From NCBI GenBank assembly GCA_914767715.1, contig OU612066.1:30480283-30540282 (forward strand): 60,000 bases of DNA, given 5' to 3'. The position numbers and the translations under genes were made by a program. The notes under the pieces were generated by a model, which worked only from the letters and a program-made list of their open reading frames with translations, searched no databases and had not been told where the DNA came from. Below, one piece after another: positions 50,001 through 56,700 of the stretch; position 1 is the stretch's first letter; every line of letters begins with the position of its first letter. This stretch comes from Membranipora membranacea (lineage: Eukaryota > Bryozoa > Gymnolaemata > Cheilostomatida > Membraniporidae).

Positions 50001-52296
50001 CTGGTGGAAATCTCTATATCAAAGCTGAAAAAGAGTAAGTGTATGCGATAAACAAAATCTCAACAGTAGTATAACTTGCAATCAGCATTCCTACTGTTTC
50101 TATTGCTTTTACTTGACACCTGTAAGTGTAATATTTCTACAAGTGAGTCAAGGTTGATGTTAGTGGCTCTTTGTTAGCAACTACCATCAACTCAACAACA
50201 CAAAAGAGTGAAAACAATGTACATCTTGAGCCAAGAATCATTAGAAAAGGATATTTACGCTTTATTAAACATCTCCAGCTTTTTATTTCTCAACCACCCT
50301 TGAGATAATAAAGCTACATGAAGACATGGAAAATTCGCAAGAATTGGTAGGGCTCAAGTGCTCAAGCTTTGTTTGTTCCTCTTACTAAAAAGCTTGTCAG
50401 GACATGAATAATAATAACAATGATACACGCCATGCTCTGCTATGCTGCGGTAAATCCTACTGTGTTAGTGGTGCTGAACAGACTAGACTAATGTATAAGT
50501 TGATTGAAGTGGTTGATTCAAATTAGGTGTCTTATCATAGCTTATATTTACCTGCTAAGCTGGTTGATTCCTCCGCTGAGAGTAAGTTTTTCTCCTAAGT
50601 CTGCTTCATCAGAGACAAACACATGGCTGAAAGTCTCTATTACAGAGTTTGAATGTCTATCTCTGACTTTTATGGTCAGGAAAACAGGCTACAAAGAATC
50701 GATAAACAGTTTAATATAATCACCTAATTCTGCGTAGGTGGAGTGAGAGCTCATAGGTGCTCATGGGGAAAAGAGATATTGTTGTGATTGACTTCTTTAT
50801 GGAAAGTTACACAAAAGAAGAAAGTTCTTTGTACTTTCCAATTCATCGTATTCTGAAATAACAATAAATGGAATTCACCACCCTAGACAAGGAGTACACA
50901 TGCTACCAAACCAAACGATAACCTAGGAGTTATTTATATATGGAAATGTTCAACCAATTTATATCCAATTCCTCAAGAACCAAGCGGGCTTCACACTGGT
51001 TAATCGTTTTCAGCTAGCCAGAGAGGTGTTACGTTAAAACAGTTAGTCAGAATTTAAACAACATATTTGAATTGTTCCTTACTTACTACTACTTACTACT
51101 TACTTACTTATCCATAAATTTGTTGTCAAGATGGTGTTGGTGTTGAGATAGTAGTCCCATAAAAATTGAGGGGCCAATTGACTTCAGAAAAAAACAAAAA
51201 GGTAATTTGAATGTACCATAGATATTGGTGAAGAGTTATATTTGCCCCTGTTAGGAAACACAGAGCAAGAGATAAGCTAAGCAGCTATGGCTAATTAAGG
51301 GCTTAGTAAAATGCTTTACCTTTTCATCTGTGCTCTGATAGAGTTTAGCTTGGATATTTTCCTTTATCATTTCGGACAGCCCTATGATACTCCTGTTCAC
51401 AGTTTTATCAGCAATGGAGCAGTCCCTGCAATCATAAATAAAGCATAGATGAGCATGATTCTGTGCACGTTGAGGCTCTCTCACAATGCATTATTCTGGA
51501 ACTAAAGGATATCAGGCCAATGACGACCCCTATGGGAAGACTTAATGACTTCTGGAAATAAGCAGAGACATTATAAATGAGGTAACAGGCATCATTATTA
51601 TATATCATAATTCCTTTAAACAGCTGATTAATCCAATGCAGGAATACCAAAGATACATTTGTAATACATGTACCAAGAAAAAAGCACTTGTAGCCCTGGT
51701 CCCAACTCTCGACTACCTTCTAATTTTACTAAAGGTATTTTAATCAAAGTGGGGAATGAACAAATGATGTTTACCAACAAGCAAATAAAAAGAAACACTT
51801 AAAACATAGGCTTATGTAAGACATAATAACAACTCACTTTTCAATATTTTGATTGCTGATACATATCTTCAGGTTAATATCACAGACATTGCTGGAATCA
51901 CAGAACAGGCCAGCTCCGTCTCTCAGATTGGATAAGCTGCCAAGGTCCAGATCCAGCTGCATATCGGCAGCAGTTGCCTACAAATGAAACGTATACAAAA
52001 ATGTTAATTTATTTTTTTCTTGCATGGAACGGGAAATAACTAATCATGTGACGAAAATTCCCCAATTAATAATATAATTTACCGGTGAGGATCTAAACAA
52101 GAATTATGGATTTGCTGTACAGCAAGCTTCTAGAACCAACTGGTGTGAACTTGTTTTGTTTTTGAAGTACAAAAATTCCCGAGGCAGTTTGTACAACTTG
52201 CAGTGTGAAAGATTACAGGAAAAAGCAAATGTGATACATAATAAGACGTACCTGAAGTAACACAAGACATGCCACGAGCTTTAGTAGCCCGGACAT
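17022..52296 (-). CDS. Giant membrane-anchored multi-MNNL/DSL mucin-like protein, 63 exons
   Basis: Sixty-three exons from ATG 52296-52294 to TAA 17024-17022 join in phase into 13,632 nt (4,543 residues). Order: signal peptide (1-20); MNNL 1 and DSL 1 (about 20-205); an unassigned alpha/beta region (about 200-320); MNNL 2 and DSL 2 (320-505); MNNL 3 to 6 with DSL 3 (to about 1790); MNNL 7 to 16 (to about 4440); a last ShKT-like module, RSKR site, one transmembrane helix (about 4507-4529) and a tail ending [14 protein letters not shown] calls rest on CDLxFEICVS, matching the CDTYFRVCLK motif of Jagged, then NPLxVDLG, W-Q and VTVWDSD. DSL calls rest on C-x(4-5)-YYG-x2-C-x3-C. MNNL-DSL units bind Notch in known ligands; function here is unknown. 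There is no EGF repeat array. Individual splice sites are read by eye. Confidence 0.85.
17564..17658 (-). other. Transmembrane exon of the giant protein
   Basis: It encodes [20 protein letters not shown] then LLVVSRK: one hydrophobic helix followed by basic stop-transfer residues, as in a type I membrane protein. Introns on both sides have clear GT and AG ends. Confidence 0.8.
18139..18150 (-). other. Furin-type cleavage motif RSKR
   Basis: The codons read R-S-K-R followed by EIADD, matching R-x-K/R-R. The site lies right after the last ShKT-like module and about 30 residues before the membrane helix, so cutting would release the whole ectodomain. Cleavage is inference. Confidence 0.55.
18165..18280 (-). 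other. ShKT-like module 6
   Basis: The C-terminal six-cysteine module ends CPLTCGLC, with internal [10 protein letters not shown]. It resembles ShKT domains (ending C-P-x-x-C-G-x-C), which are common in animal secreted proteins; the cysteine spacing is somewhat atypical. Confidence 0.6.
18714..19201. mobile_element. Fold-back element, family A copy 1 (degenerate)
   Basis: The left end GACAGTTTTCTGAACTCGAG and right-hand GGAGAGAGGGCAACTTC match the ends and inner arms of the copies near 39.2-39.6 and 59.4-59.9 kb. It is the most decayed copy, in the intron between exons 60 and 61 of the giant gene. Confidence 0.6.
19585..19655. repeat. 18-mer tandem repeat in intron
   Basis: About four copies of CACCACACACATATAAGT with few changes. 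An open frame across it is not a gene. Confidence 0.65.
20057..20078. repeat. Short AT microsatellite
   Basis: Alternating AT in the intron between exons 58 and 59. Confidence 0.6.
20705..20870 (-). repeat. Mucin-like linker before MNNL 16 (coding)
   Basis: Seven or so TTTTTTP heptads in frame, each from a 21-bp ACA/ACC-rich unit. Expected to be densely O-glycosylated and extended. Confidence 0.85.
20868..22102 (-). other. MNNL module 15
   Basis: Pieces of exons 21917-22735, 21618-21741, 21165-21334 and 20540-20899. Motifs: [28 protein letters not shown] and ITVFDRD; it ends KVSGDC just before the next linker. Confidence 0.8.
22100..22695 (-). repeat. Longest mucin-like linker (coding 21-bp minisatellite)
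   Basis: About 28 TTTTTTP heptads in one exon, with one six-residue unit. A block at about 22190-22370 recurs 252 bp away (12 units) with very few changes, showing recent block duplication. Other frames stay open (poly-Val/Gly on the plus strand), but the frame joined to the flanking exons is the Thr/Pro one. Confidence 0.9.
22700..24124 (-). other. MNNL module 14, no mucin linker before it
   Basis: Pieces of exons 23971-24168, 23477-23600 and 23124-23287 plus the start of 21917-22735. Motifs: [28 protein letters not shown] and IDVLDKD. It joins module 13 through [15 protein letters not shown], so the Thr-rich linker is absent here. Confidence 0.8.
24136..25354 (-). other. MNNL module 13
   Basis: Exons 25198-25480 (end), 24799-24922 and 24368-24525, with a last strand in 23971-24168. 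Motifs: [28 protein letters not shown] and ITVWDYD. Confidence 0.8.
25051..25078. repeat. Perfect 13-bp stem hairpin
   Basis: CAAGGAGTAACAG and its exact reverse complement flank two bases in the intron between exons 49 and 50. Confidence 0.5.
25345..25470 (-). repeat. Mucin-like linker before MNNL 13 (coding)
   Basis: Thr/Pro-rich with irregular units ([12 protein letters not shown], then [13 protein letters not shown]). Confidence 0.8.
25924..26036 (-). other. ShKT-like module 5
   Basis: It begins [17 protein letters not shown] and ends YCPKLCGLC. It is joined to module 4 by a short [14 protein letters not shown] link in exon 25921-26149. Confidence 0.6.
26083..26410 (-). other. ShKT-like module 4, split by an intron
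   Basis: The first part ([10 protein letters not shown] to CNDEDE) ends exon 26327-26804 and the rest (VLCEVSHC to CPHMCGIC) begins exon 25921-26149. This is the only ShKT-like module here interrupted by an intron. Confidence 0.55.
26440..26745 (-). repeat. Mucin-like linker after MNNL 12 (coding)
   Basis: Regular TTTTTTP heptads followed by less regular S/T stretches; leads into ShKT-like modules 4 and 5. Confidence 0.85.
26770..28024 (-). other. MNNL module 12
   Basis: Exons 27848-28183 (end), 27429-27552, 27045-27205 and the start of 26327-26804. Motifs: [28 protein letters not shown] and ITVWDSD. Confidence 0.85.
28150..29572 (-). other. MNNL module 11
   Basis: Exons 29396-29632 (end), 29067-29190, 28452-28612 and the start of 27848-28183. 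Motifs: [28 protein letters not shown] and VTVYDRD. Extra cysteines (CSRC) precede the usual CD. Confidence 0.8.
29600..31305 (-). other. MNNL module 10
   Basis: Exons 31289-31486 (end), 30906-31040, 30291-30414, 29991-30151 and the start of 29396-29632. The first part is split by an extra intron. Motifs: [28 protein letters not shown] and IEVWHQN. Confidence 0.75.
31445..32695 (-). other. MNNL module 9
   Basis: Exons 32538-32712, 32205-32328, 31800-31957 and the start of 31289-31486. Motifs: [28 protein letters not shown] and ITMWDKD. Confidence 0.85.
32998..33128 (-). other. ShKT-like module 3
   Basis: Lies between two Thr/Pro stretches of exon 32888-33507. It begins FCTLTCSEV, has NSLCLPSHC and ends YCPTLCGVC. 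Confidence 0.65.
33140..33465 (-). repeat. Mucin-like linker after MNNL 8 (coding)
   Basis: Thr-rich with more Ser, Ala and Lys substitutions than other linkers (for example [19 protein letters not shown]), suggesting an older or less homogenized array. A second short stretch follows ShKT-like module 3 at about 32893-32990. Confidence 0.8.
33470..34592 (-). other. MNNL module 8
   Basis: Exons 34419-35099 (end), 34081-34207, 33640-33794 and the start of 32888-33507. Motifs: [28 protein letters not shown] and ITVWDSDQ. Confidence 0.85.
34605..35050 (-). repeat. Mucin-like linker before MNNL 8 (coding)
   Basis: About 18 TTTTTTP heptads in exon 34419-35099, the second longest regular array. Confidence 0.9.
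35063..36310 (-). other. MNNL module 7
   Basis: End of exon 36294-36486, then 35962-36111, 35586-35712, 35230-35387 and the start of 34419-35099. Motifs: [29 protein letters not shown] and ITIWDFD. As in modules 5 and 10, an extra intron sits near the start of the domain. Confidence 0.85.
36310..36465 (-). repeat. Short mucin-like linker after DSL 3 (coding)
   Basis: [15 protein letters not shown]-type units, not the strict heptad. Confidence 0.75.
36852..36976 (-). other. DSL domain 3 (variant)
   Basis: [18 protein letters not shown] matches the DSL start, and [12 protein letters not shown] follows. The fifth DSL cysteine position is tyrosine in this copy, and an extra cysteine appears two residues before the first. 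The last cysteine would come from the next exon (GNRDC). Confidence 0.75.
37164..37369. mobile_element. Fold-back element, family B copy 2
   Basis: GATTGGCTGTTGGGTGGGAA on the left matches the reverse complement of TTCCACCCATCAGCCAATC on the right, and TGCCAGGTCA pairs with TGACCTGGCA. It is located in the intron before the DSL 3 exon and is related to 1879-1966. Confidence 0.65.
37409..38217 (-). other. MNNL module 6 (followed by DSL 3)
   Basis: Exons 38048-38446 (end), 37707-37809 and 37409-37569. Motifs: [33 protein letters not shown] and VRVYDVD. The middle exon is 103 nt, shorter than the usual 124. Confidence 0.85.
38225..38400 (-). repeat. Mucin-like linker before MNNL 6 (coding)
   Basis: Thr/Pro units of 5 to 7 residues with a [14 protein letters not shown] break in the middle. 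Confidence 0.85.
38416..40955 (-). other. MNNL module 5
   Basis: End of exon 40938-41306, then 40391-40531, 39798-39921, 38756-38907 and the start of 38048-38446. Motifs: [28 protein letters not shown] and VNIWDRD. Confidence 0.85.
39161..39560. mobile_element. Fold-back element, family A copy 2
   Basis: Ends AGACATTTTTATGAGCTC and GAGCTCAGAAAATTGTCT are inverted copies. Inner arms carry CTCCAGTTTGGTACTTTTAA and, inverted, TTAAAAGTACCAAACAG. The centre matches the reverse complement of about 59560-59700. It lies in the intron between exons 20 and 21. Confidence 0.75.
40965..41275 (-). repeat. Mucin-like linker before MNNL 5 (coding)
   Basis: Thr/Pro units of 4 to 7 residues, with STT, LPPT and VTITSST interruptions. 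Confidence 0.85.
41283..42537 (-). other. MNNL module 4
   Basis: Exons 42382-42595, 42045-42168, 41583-41740 and the start of 40938-41306. Motifs: [28 protein letters not shown] and MTVWDSDP. It ends [10 protein letters not shown] where the linker starts. Confidence 0.9.
42798..43012 (-). repeat. Mucin-like linker between MNNL 3 and 4 (coding)
   Basis: Thr/Pro units with one TQTTTTTTP variant. Unlike other modules, no intron separates the third MNNL exon from this linker (exon 42798-43203 holds both). Confidence 0.85.
43013..44049 (-). other. MNNL module 3
   Basis: End of exon 43898-45131, exon 43508-43631 and the start of 42798-43203. Motifs: [28 protein letters not shown] and VNIFDFN. It ends [10 protein letters not shown]. 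Confidence 0.85.
44182..44325 (-). other. ShKT-like module 2
   Basis: Begins YCRTDCGPP, has [10 protein letters not shown] and ends YCPHLCGLC, between two mucin-like stretches of exon 43898-45131. Confidence 0.65.
44345..44905 (-). repeat. Mucin-like linker between ShKT-like modules 1 and 2 (coding)
   Basis: About 185 residues of Thr, Pro and Ser. A distinct internal 9-residue repeat, RRTSTPSTP, occurs twice in a row at about 44575-44640. A second stretch follows ShKT-like module 2 at about 44055-44175. Confidence 0.85.
44906..45034 (-). other. ShKT-like module 1
   Basis: Begins [10 protein letters not shown], has [10 protein letters not shown] and ends NCPKLCGLC. It follows DSL 2 after a short region starting [10 protein letters not shown]. 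Confidence 0.65.
45381..45505 (-). other. DSL domain 2
   Basis: [14 protein letters not shown] and [11 protein letters not shown] match the DSL cysteine frame. The sixth cysteine would come from the next exon (GVDC), with a shorter final spacing than in typical DSL. Confidence 0.8.
46119..46211. repeat. G-rich pentanucleotide array (GAGGG)n
   Basis: About 18 near-perfect copies on the plus strand, able in principle to form G-quadruplexes. The minus-strand transcript would carry CCCTC repeats. It sits in the intron between exons 10 and 11 of the giant gene. Confidence 0.9.
46471..47569 (-). other. MNNL module 2 (followed by DSL 2)
   Basis: Exons 47398-47569, 47005-47122 and 46471-46613. Motifs: [26 protein letters not shown] and LIVFDSDP. 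Confidence 0.85.
48268..49254 (-). other. Unassigned alpha/beta region between DSL 1 and MNNL 2
   Basis: Exons 48993-49254 and 48268-48401. It starts GRTGEDC, which supplies the last DSL 1 cysteine, then has alternating strands ([17 protein letters not shown]), a helix ([16 protein letters not shown]), a strand ([10 protein letters not shown]) and a second helix ([12 protein letters not shown]). The pattern recalls SEA or another ferredoxin-like fold, but I see no clear signature. No cysteine-rich EGF repeat is present. Confidence 0.6.
49903..50024 (-). other. DSL domain 1
   Basis: [14 protein letters not shown], then [11 protein letters not shown], then GEDC in the next exon give all six DSL cysteines in near-canonical spacing. 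It is the best preserved DSL of the three. Confidence 0.85.
50552..51977 (-). other. MNNL module 1 (N-terminal)
   Basis: Exons 51838-51977, 51320-51425 and 50552-50688. Motifs: [23 protein letters not shown] and LTIKVRD. It is the most diverged module: the NPL and W motifs of the middle exon are missing (106 nt, versus the usual 124). Confidence 0.75.
52252..52296 (-). other. First coding exon, signal peptide
   Basis: [15 protein letters not shown] continues into ATAADMQ of the next exon: short basic start, hydrophobic core and small residues before a likely cut near A-A-D. The donor is CAG/GTACGT. The ATG is the only suitable start in frame here. Confidence 0.75.
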
Positions 52297-53785
52297 CCTG
52301 TAGCTATTGGTGCGAAAAGCTTCCACACGGTGAAATACTTTCCCAATCAGCTTTAGGGGATGATGAAACAGCAGTTCAGATCCCAGTACTTGGTATCACC
52401 GAGCTACGGCAGTCAACTGAGCTAAGCGTTTCTAAGCATCAGCATAAGGGTGTGCCACCAACCAGTGAGCGTATGAGACAGGTTTGGGAATCTTATCATG
52501 ACAAACGAATTAATTTCTCTCCTTATCGTTAAACCTATTTGGTCAATGAATGTATGGGCCCGCCTGTGAATTAGTGAGGGAAGGGATTTTAGATAAGACT
52601 TCGTAATATGTGCAGCAATTTAAATATCAGTACAAAAATGCCGGGTGCTTCTATTACCAACTTTCACAAATTAAATCAGCGTGGCGTTATTTAAACAGTG
52701 ATAACCAGGGGGTATTAGGCATCGTCTCAGAAGTCCAACACTGATTACGCATACAGTCATGGATTAACTGCCGAATATTCACTGTTCACACCTAATATCA
52801 ACACAGCGAGCTTAATTCTGTGACAACTCCTACATGAACGGAAACATGATTAAGAGATTATGATAAAGGGTTTAAGTTTTATAACTAAGATGTAAACTAG
52901 CATCATTTCAATTTGTATCTAGAGAATGAAACAATAACTGGTAGGGCAAGTCACCATTCATACTGCCTGAAGGCAATCCATTTAAATAACCTACATTCTA
53001 TCCAATTAAAGCCCATATACTGTGGATGGATATTTTAAGGTCACAAGGTCATGACAGCTCATACATAAAGGTTGAAGTTCAACCGATCAGGCTTTGAATT
53101 TCTTAAGTCAACTTCTTCAGTAATGTGCCCAACAGATAAAGTATTTAGGCTTTCAGCCCTTCACCTGTATTAATGAGTTATACCTCACATGACTTATATA
53201 TCAATGTTTATTGAAAAAAGAATAAACGTAAATATAAGTTTCTCTATCTCCTATTTACAAAAAAAAGCACCTCACATTATAGGCAACCAGCCTATAGGCA
53301 AATAAGATGTGCTAACTCAACTTTGACAAAATGCGGAACAATAAAAAAGAAAGTTTACAAAAACGATGTCAGAGCCATTTTCTGATGGAATGGGTAAAGG
53401 TGATATTCACAAAAAAAATATCTAAATTTGAAACATACAAACCCCATACACACGATTCCAGATCAGACTACTTAGCTGCTAAATGACTTATGAAGGAGAT
53501 AGACATTATAGTTCATCATTTTTATCACTTGATTTTTGCCAAAAACACTCATATGATATAGTGATGATGTCTCAATGTCTTTCCAGGAGTTATTCTAGCA
53601 TCATCATGAAATTCAAGGTGAAAAACGATTTTCCGCCTTTCCGCGTTTTCCAGAACCCGGTCGAGTGGGGGGGGGGAGGGGCAAAAGTCTGGGGGGCTCA
53701 ATACTACTTAGGTACTTTTGTCGATATTGCACTGATACAATTGCTACAGATTACTGACTGATTGCCTAGGCTCTAAGCTGTTCCC
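52297..53785. other. Intergenic region between two minus-strand genes
   Basis: No exon can be supported; it should contain the promoter of the giant gene and the 3' UTR of the RBM33-like gene. A candidate minus-strand AATAAA is at 53207-53212. A run of G (53669-53680 area) is the only notable composition feature. Confidence 0.5.
53207..53212 (-). promoter_or_regulatory. Candidate poly(A) signal for the RBM33-like gene
   Basis: Minus-strand AATAAA about 575 nt after the proposed stop codon. Confidence 0.25.
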
Positions 53786-56700
53786 TCATCTCCTCAGCAG
53801 AGTTATGTTAAAAGAAGCTTGTAGCTCAGCCTTCTGACTTGGGAAGTTGTGAGAATGTAGGATTAGAAAGGATGAGATTCAAATGAGGGAAAGAGTGAAA
53901 TATCACGGTCTTTTTATGAGTAGATGGGAGCCAGTTACCTCGGTCCAGAGTGTCAGTGTGACTGATTTGGATGGTCATCTGTCTATTAGGAGGTAGCCCA
54001 TCAGCTGCTGTTGCCAGAATTCGATTTGTGAGCTATAAACTCCACCTTGATTCTATTCCCTAATACCTCAGTACTGCAAAATGGATAACATTCACATGGG
54101 AGAACTTATAATATGACACCCGGCGTACCCCTGAGACTAGGTATGAACCATACCTAGTCTAAAAAATGTACCCCAACTCTTCATATACTCCAAACATTAA
54201 GTAACCATCATCGGGCACCCAATGTGTTCAGCTTATTCAATGTGAGAGGGATTTACTGGGATTTAAAGGAGAGATCAGGGATTACCCTGCTATCTCAGCT
54301 CTAGAATTGTTACCTCTTGATAATTTTTTAATCCAGGAGAGACGACTTGTAATGGATTTCAACCAGACTGTTTCCTACTACAACTTCCACTTCCACTTAC
54401 AAACTTGGAGATCAAGCCACACACGAGCCTAAGCAAGATGATGAAAGTCACACCGAGACATAAATATATGTTTTAAACTAGGCTTCTCTACTCAACTACT
54501 AAAATGGCACATGGTTGACGGCATCTTTATGCTTAGTTTTAAGGGACAATAGTAATCCAACTTATATCACTTAGTATATTATCCATTCAACTCACTTATG
54601 ATATTGGCGTCTGAAGGCAATACCGTGAGCTTCCTCTTTGAATGTGATAACCACGACCTCCTGTTGTCTCCTCAGACGCCCGACTTTATCCACAACCCCA
54701 CAGGCCTCACCCATCTCTCGTACCACCGCCACAGGGGCCTCAGGGTCCAGATTCAAAACCTTACAACAAGTTCGCTTACCGACTATTCTTGTCTTTGCCT
54801 AGAAACAAATAAAAAATACTTTAGCTGGTTAAAACTGAAATATTATGTGATGAAATGCTTGATTGCAGTCGGCAAAGACGATATCTCACCGTTGTTTCAC
54901 ACACAACCTCTTGATGTCATCAAAATACCATCAATTTGTTGATAACACTCTACAGTATATAGCCTATTTGTTGTATAATTTGAGCATGCTAATGATTGAA
55001 GTTGAAGTGGATACATTGTAAATTTGGAAAGTAGCAAGAAAAATAGCTATTCATTGCTCAGGCGCTAAAATGTGAATGATTTTCTGTATAGATAGCATTT
55101 ATTTTATGCGAGCTCCTTTCCAGCCTCCATGCCAGTCCTCCTGGGTAACAGGTGTATTGAATTGGGGCATTAGTAGAATCGGGTAAGCAACGCAGTGTGA
55201 ATGATGAATAACACATCATATCATAACTTCACAGGAGACACTCCCATAATATAAAGTAAAACCTGAACCCAGTCTTCACTCACCGGTACTAGTTTAGCCC
55301 CATGTACAGTAGTAGCAGGTCTAACAGCTACAGCTCGCTGTACGGCAGCAGCAGGTCTCGGTGCTGACTCAGCTGACATAGCTCGAGCAGCTGCTGCTGA
55401 TAGCGATGCCTGAGCGGCTCTCAGAGAGGAGCTCATAGCCAGACCAGGTCCTAGAAATGCAGTAAGACAGGCAAAAATGATAATAGAGTTCTGTTGTTAA
55501 ACGTAGTAAAGTTGTAACTGTAGGTTATAGATTTTAACTAAGCATCAGCACCAAATCATGAGTTAAAGAGAGAAAGTTCTTAACATTGATTTGCAGTAAC
55601 ACAAAGATAAGGCAGTTTGACAGAAAGTACCAGATTCACACAATGATCTTATAATGAAGTTAGTTACCTGCACTGTTTTGATTGATGGTTCTCTGTATCC
55701 GTTGTTGTGGTGGTTGTTGCTGTTGCTGATGCTGAAGTGGCGGACCTGTGACAGTTTTACTAGCCTGCTGACGTGCTGGACCTCCAGCAGATGGGATCAC
55801 AGATCTCTGTAGAGGGCCTGATGCTGCTGCAGGACTTCTCATAACACGCTTAGTGGCAACTTCCTGAAGGATTACCAAAATAGAAAGGTTTTTGTTCTGA
55901 GTTCTGTTACTGGTTACTGTTACTGGTTTAAACAAATACCAATCATGTGCTCTGCTGTGCTGATGGTTTGGAAATGTTTAATCTTATCCAGTATGAGTCT
56001 GATAAAATATTAATAATTCTGCCCTGTCCAACCGAGACATAGGGAGAGACCTCACGTACCACATGCTTTTTTTGGCTAGCTTACCTGCACTGTCGCAGCT
56101 CTAGCTGTATTGACACCAGTGGAGGCCGAAGCTTGCACAGTCCGTTGTGATGGTAAGTTTGTTCGTACTATCTGTGGCACAGATGGTTTTCTTACTTTCA
56201 TCTCAGTTGCCTGCTGTTTAAACCTTTCACTGAGTGTGCTCACCTTCTTCAACATATTCTGTTGTGTAGCTGAAGTTCCTTCTTTGATTTTCTGCTCAGC
56301 ATGAAAAAATCGATAAAAGCTCAGTAAAATTCATCATGATTGTGTCTCGCTAAGAGACATCGAAAAAGTTGATAGAATTCGGCACATGAAGTTAAAAAGA
56401 CAAAATTCACTTTCATTAAGGTTTGTCAACATGTATGGATTTGCTAAAATATAAGTGCAGATTTGAAATACTCAATTATTTGTCACTCCATAAACCACAG
56501 AGCAATCGTAAAAAGGGTTAAATCGACAATCATGGCTCAAAATTTCAGTCATCTCAGATTGTTACCTTTTGGTTTTGAAATAATCAGGTGATAGATTGTC
56601 ATATAGTACTTGACCATTGGTAAAATAACAAAATAAGAATTCATATGAAGCACTCACGATTGCCCGATGAACAGTTGGAGGCGTGGCTGGCTCCATGCTA

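Noticed and set aside
52269-52532. 87-codon plus-strand frame over the first exon of the giant gene
   Set aside because: Antisense to the signal-peptide exon; no domain, no splice context.
53975-54032. Alternative last exon of the RBM33-like gene ending YLLIDR
   Set aside because: In phase, but with a poor pyrimidine tract and no resemblance to a final RRM strand; the exon at 53786-53837 fits better. Not fully excluded.
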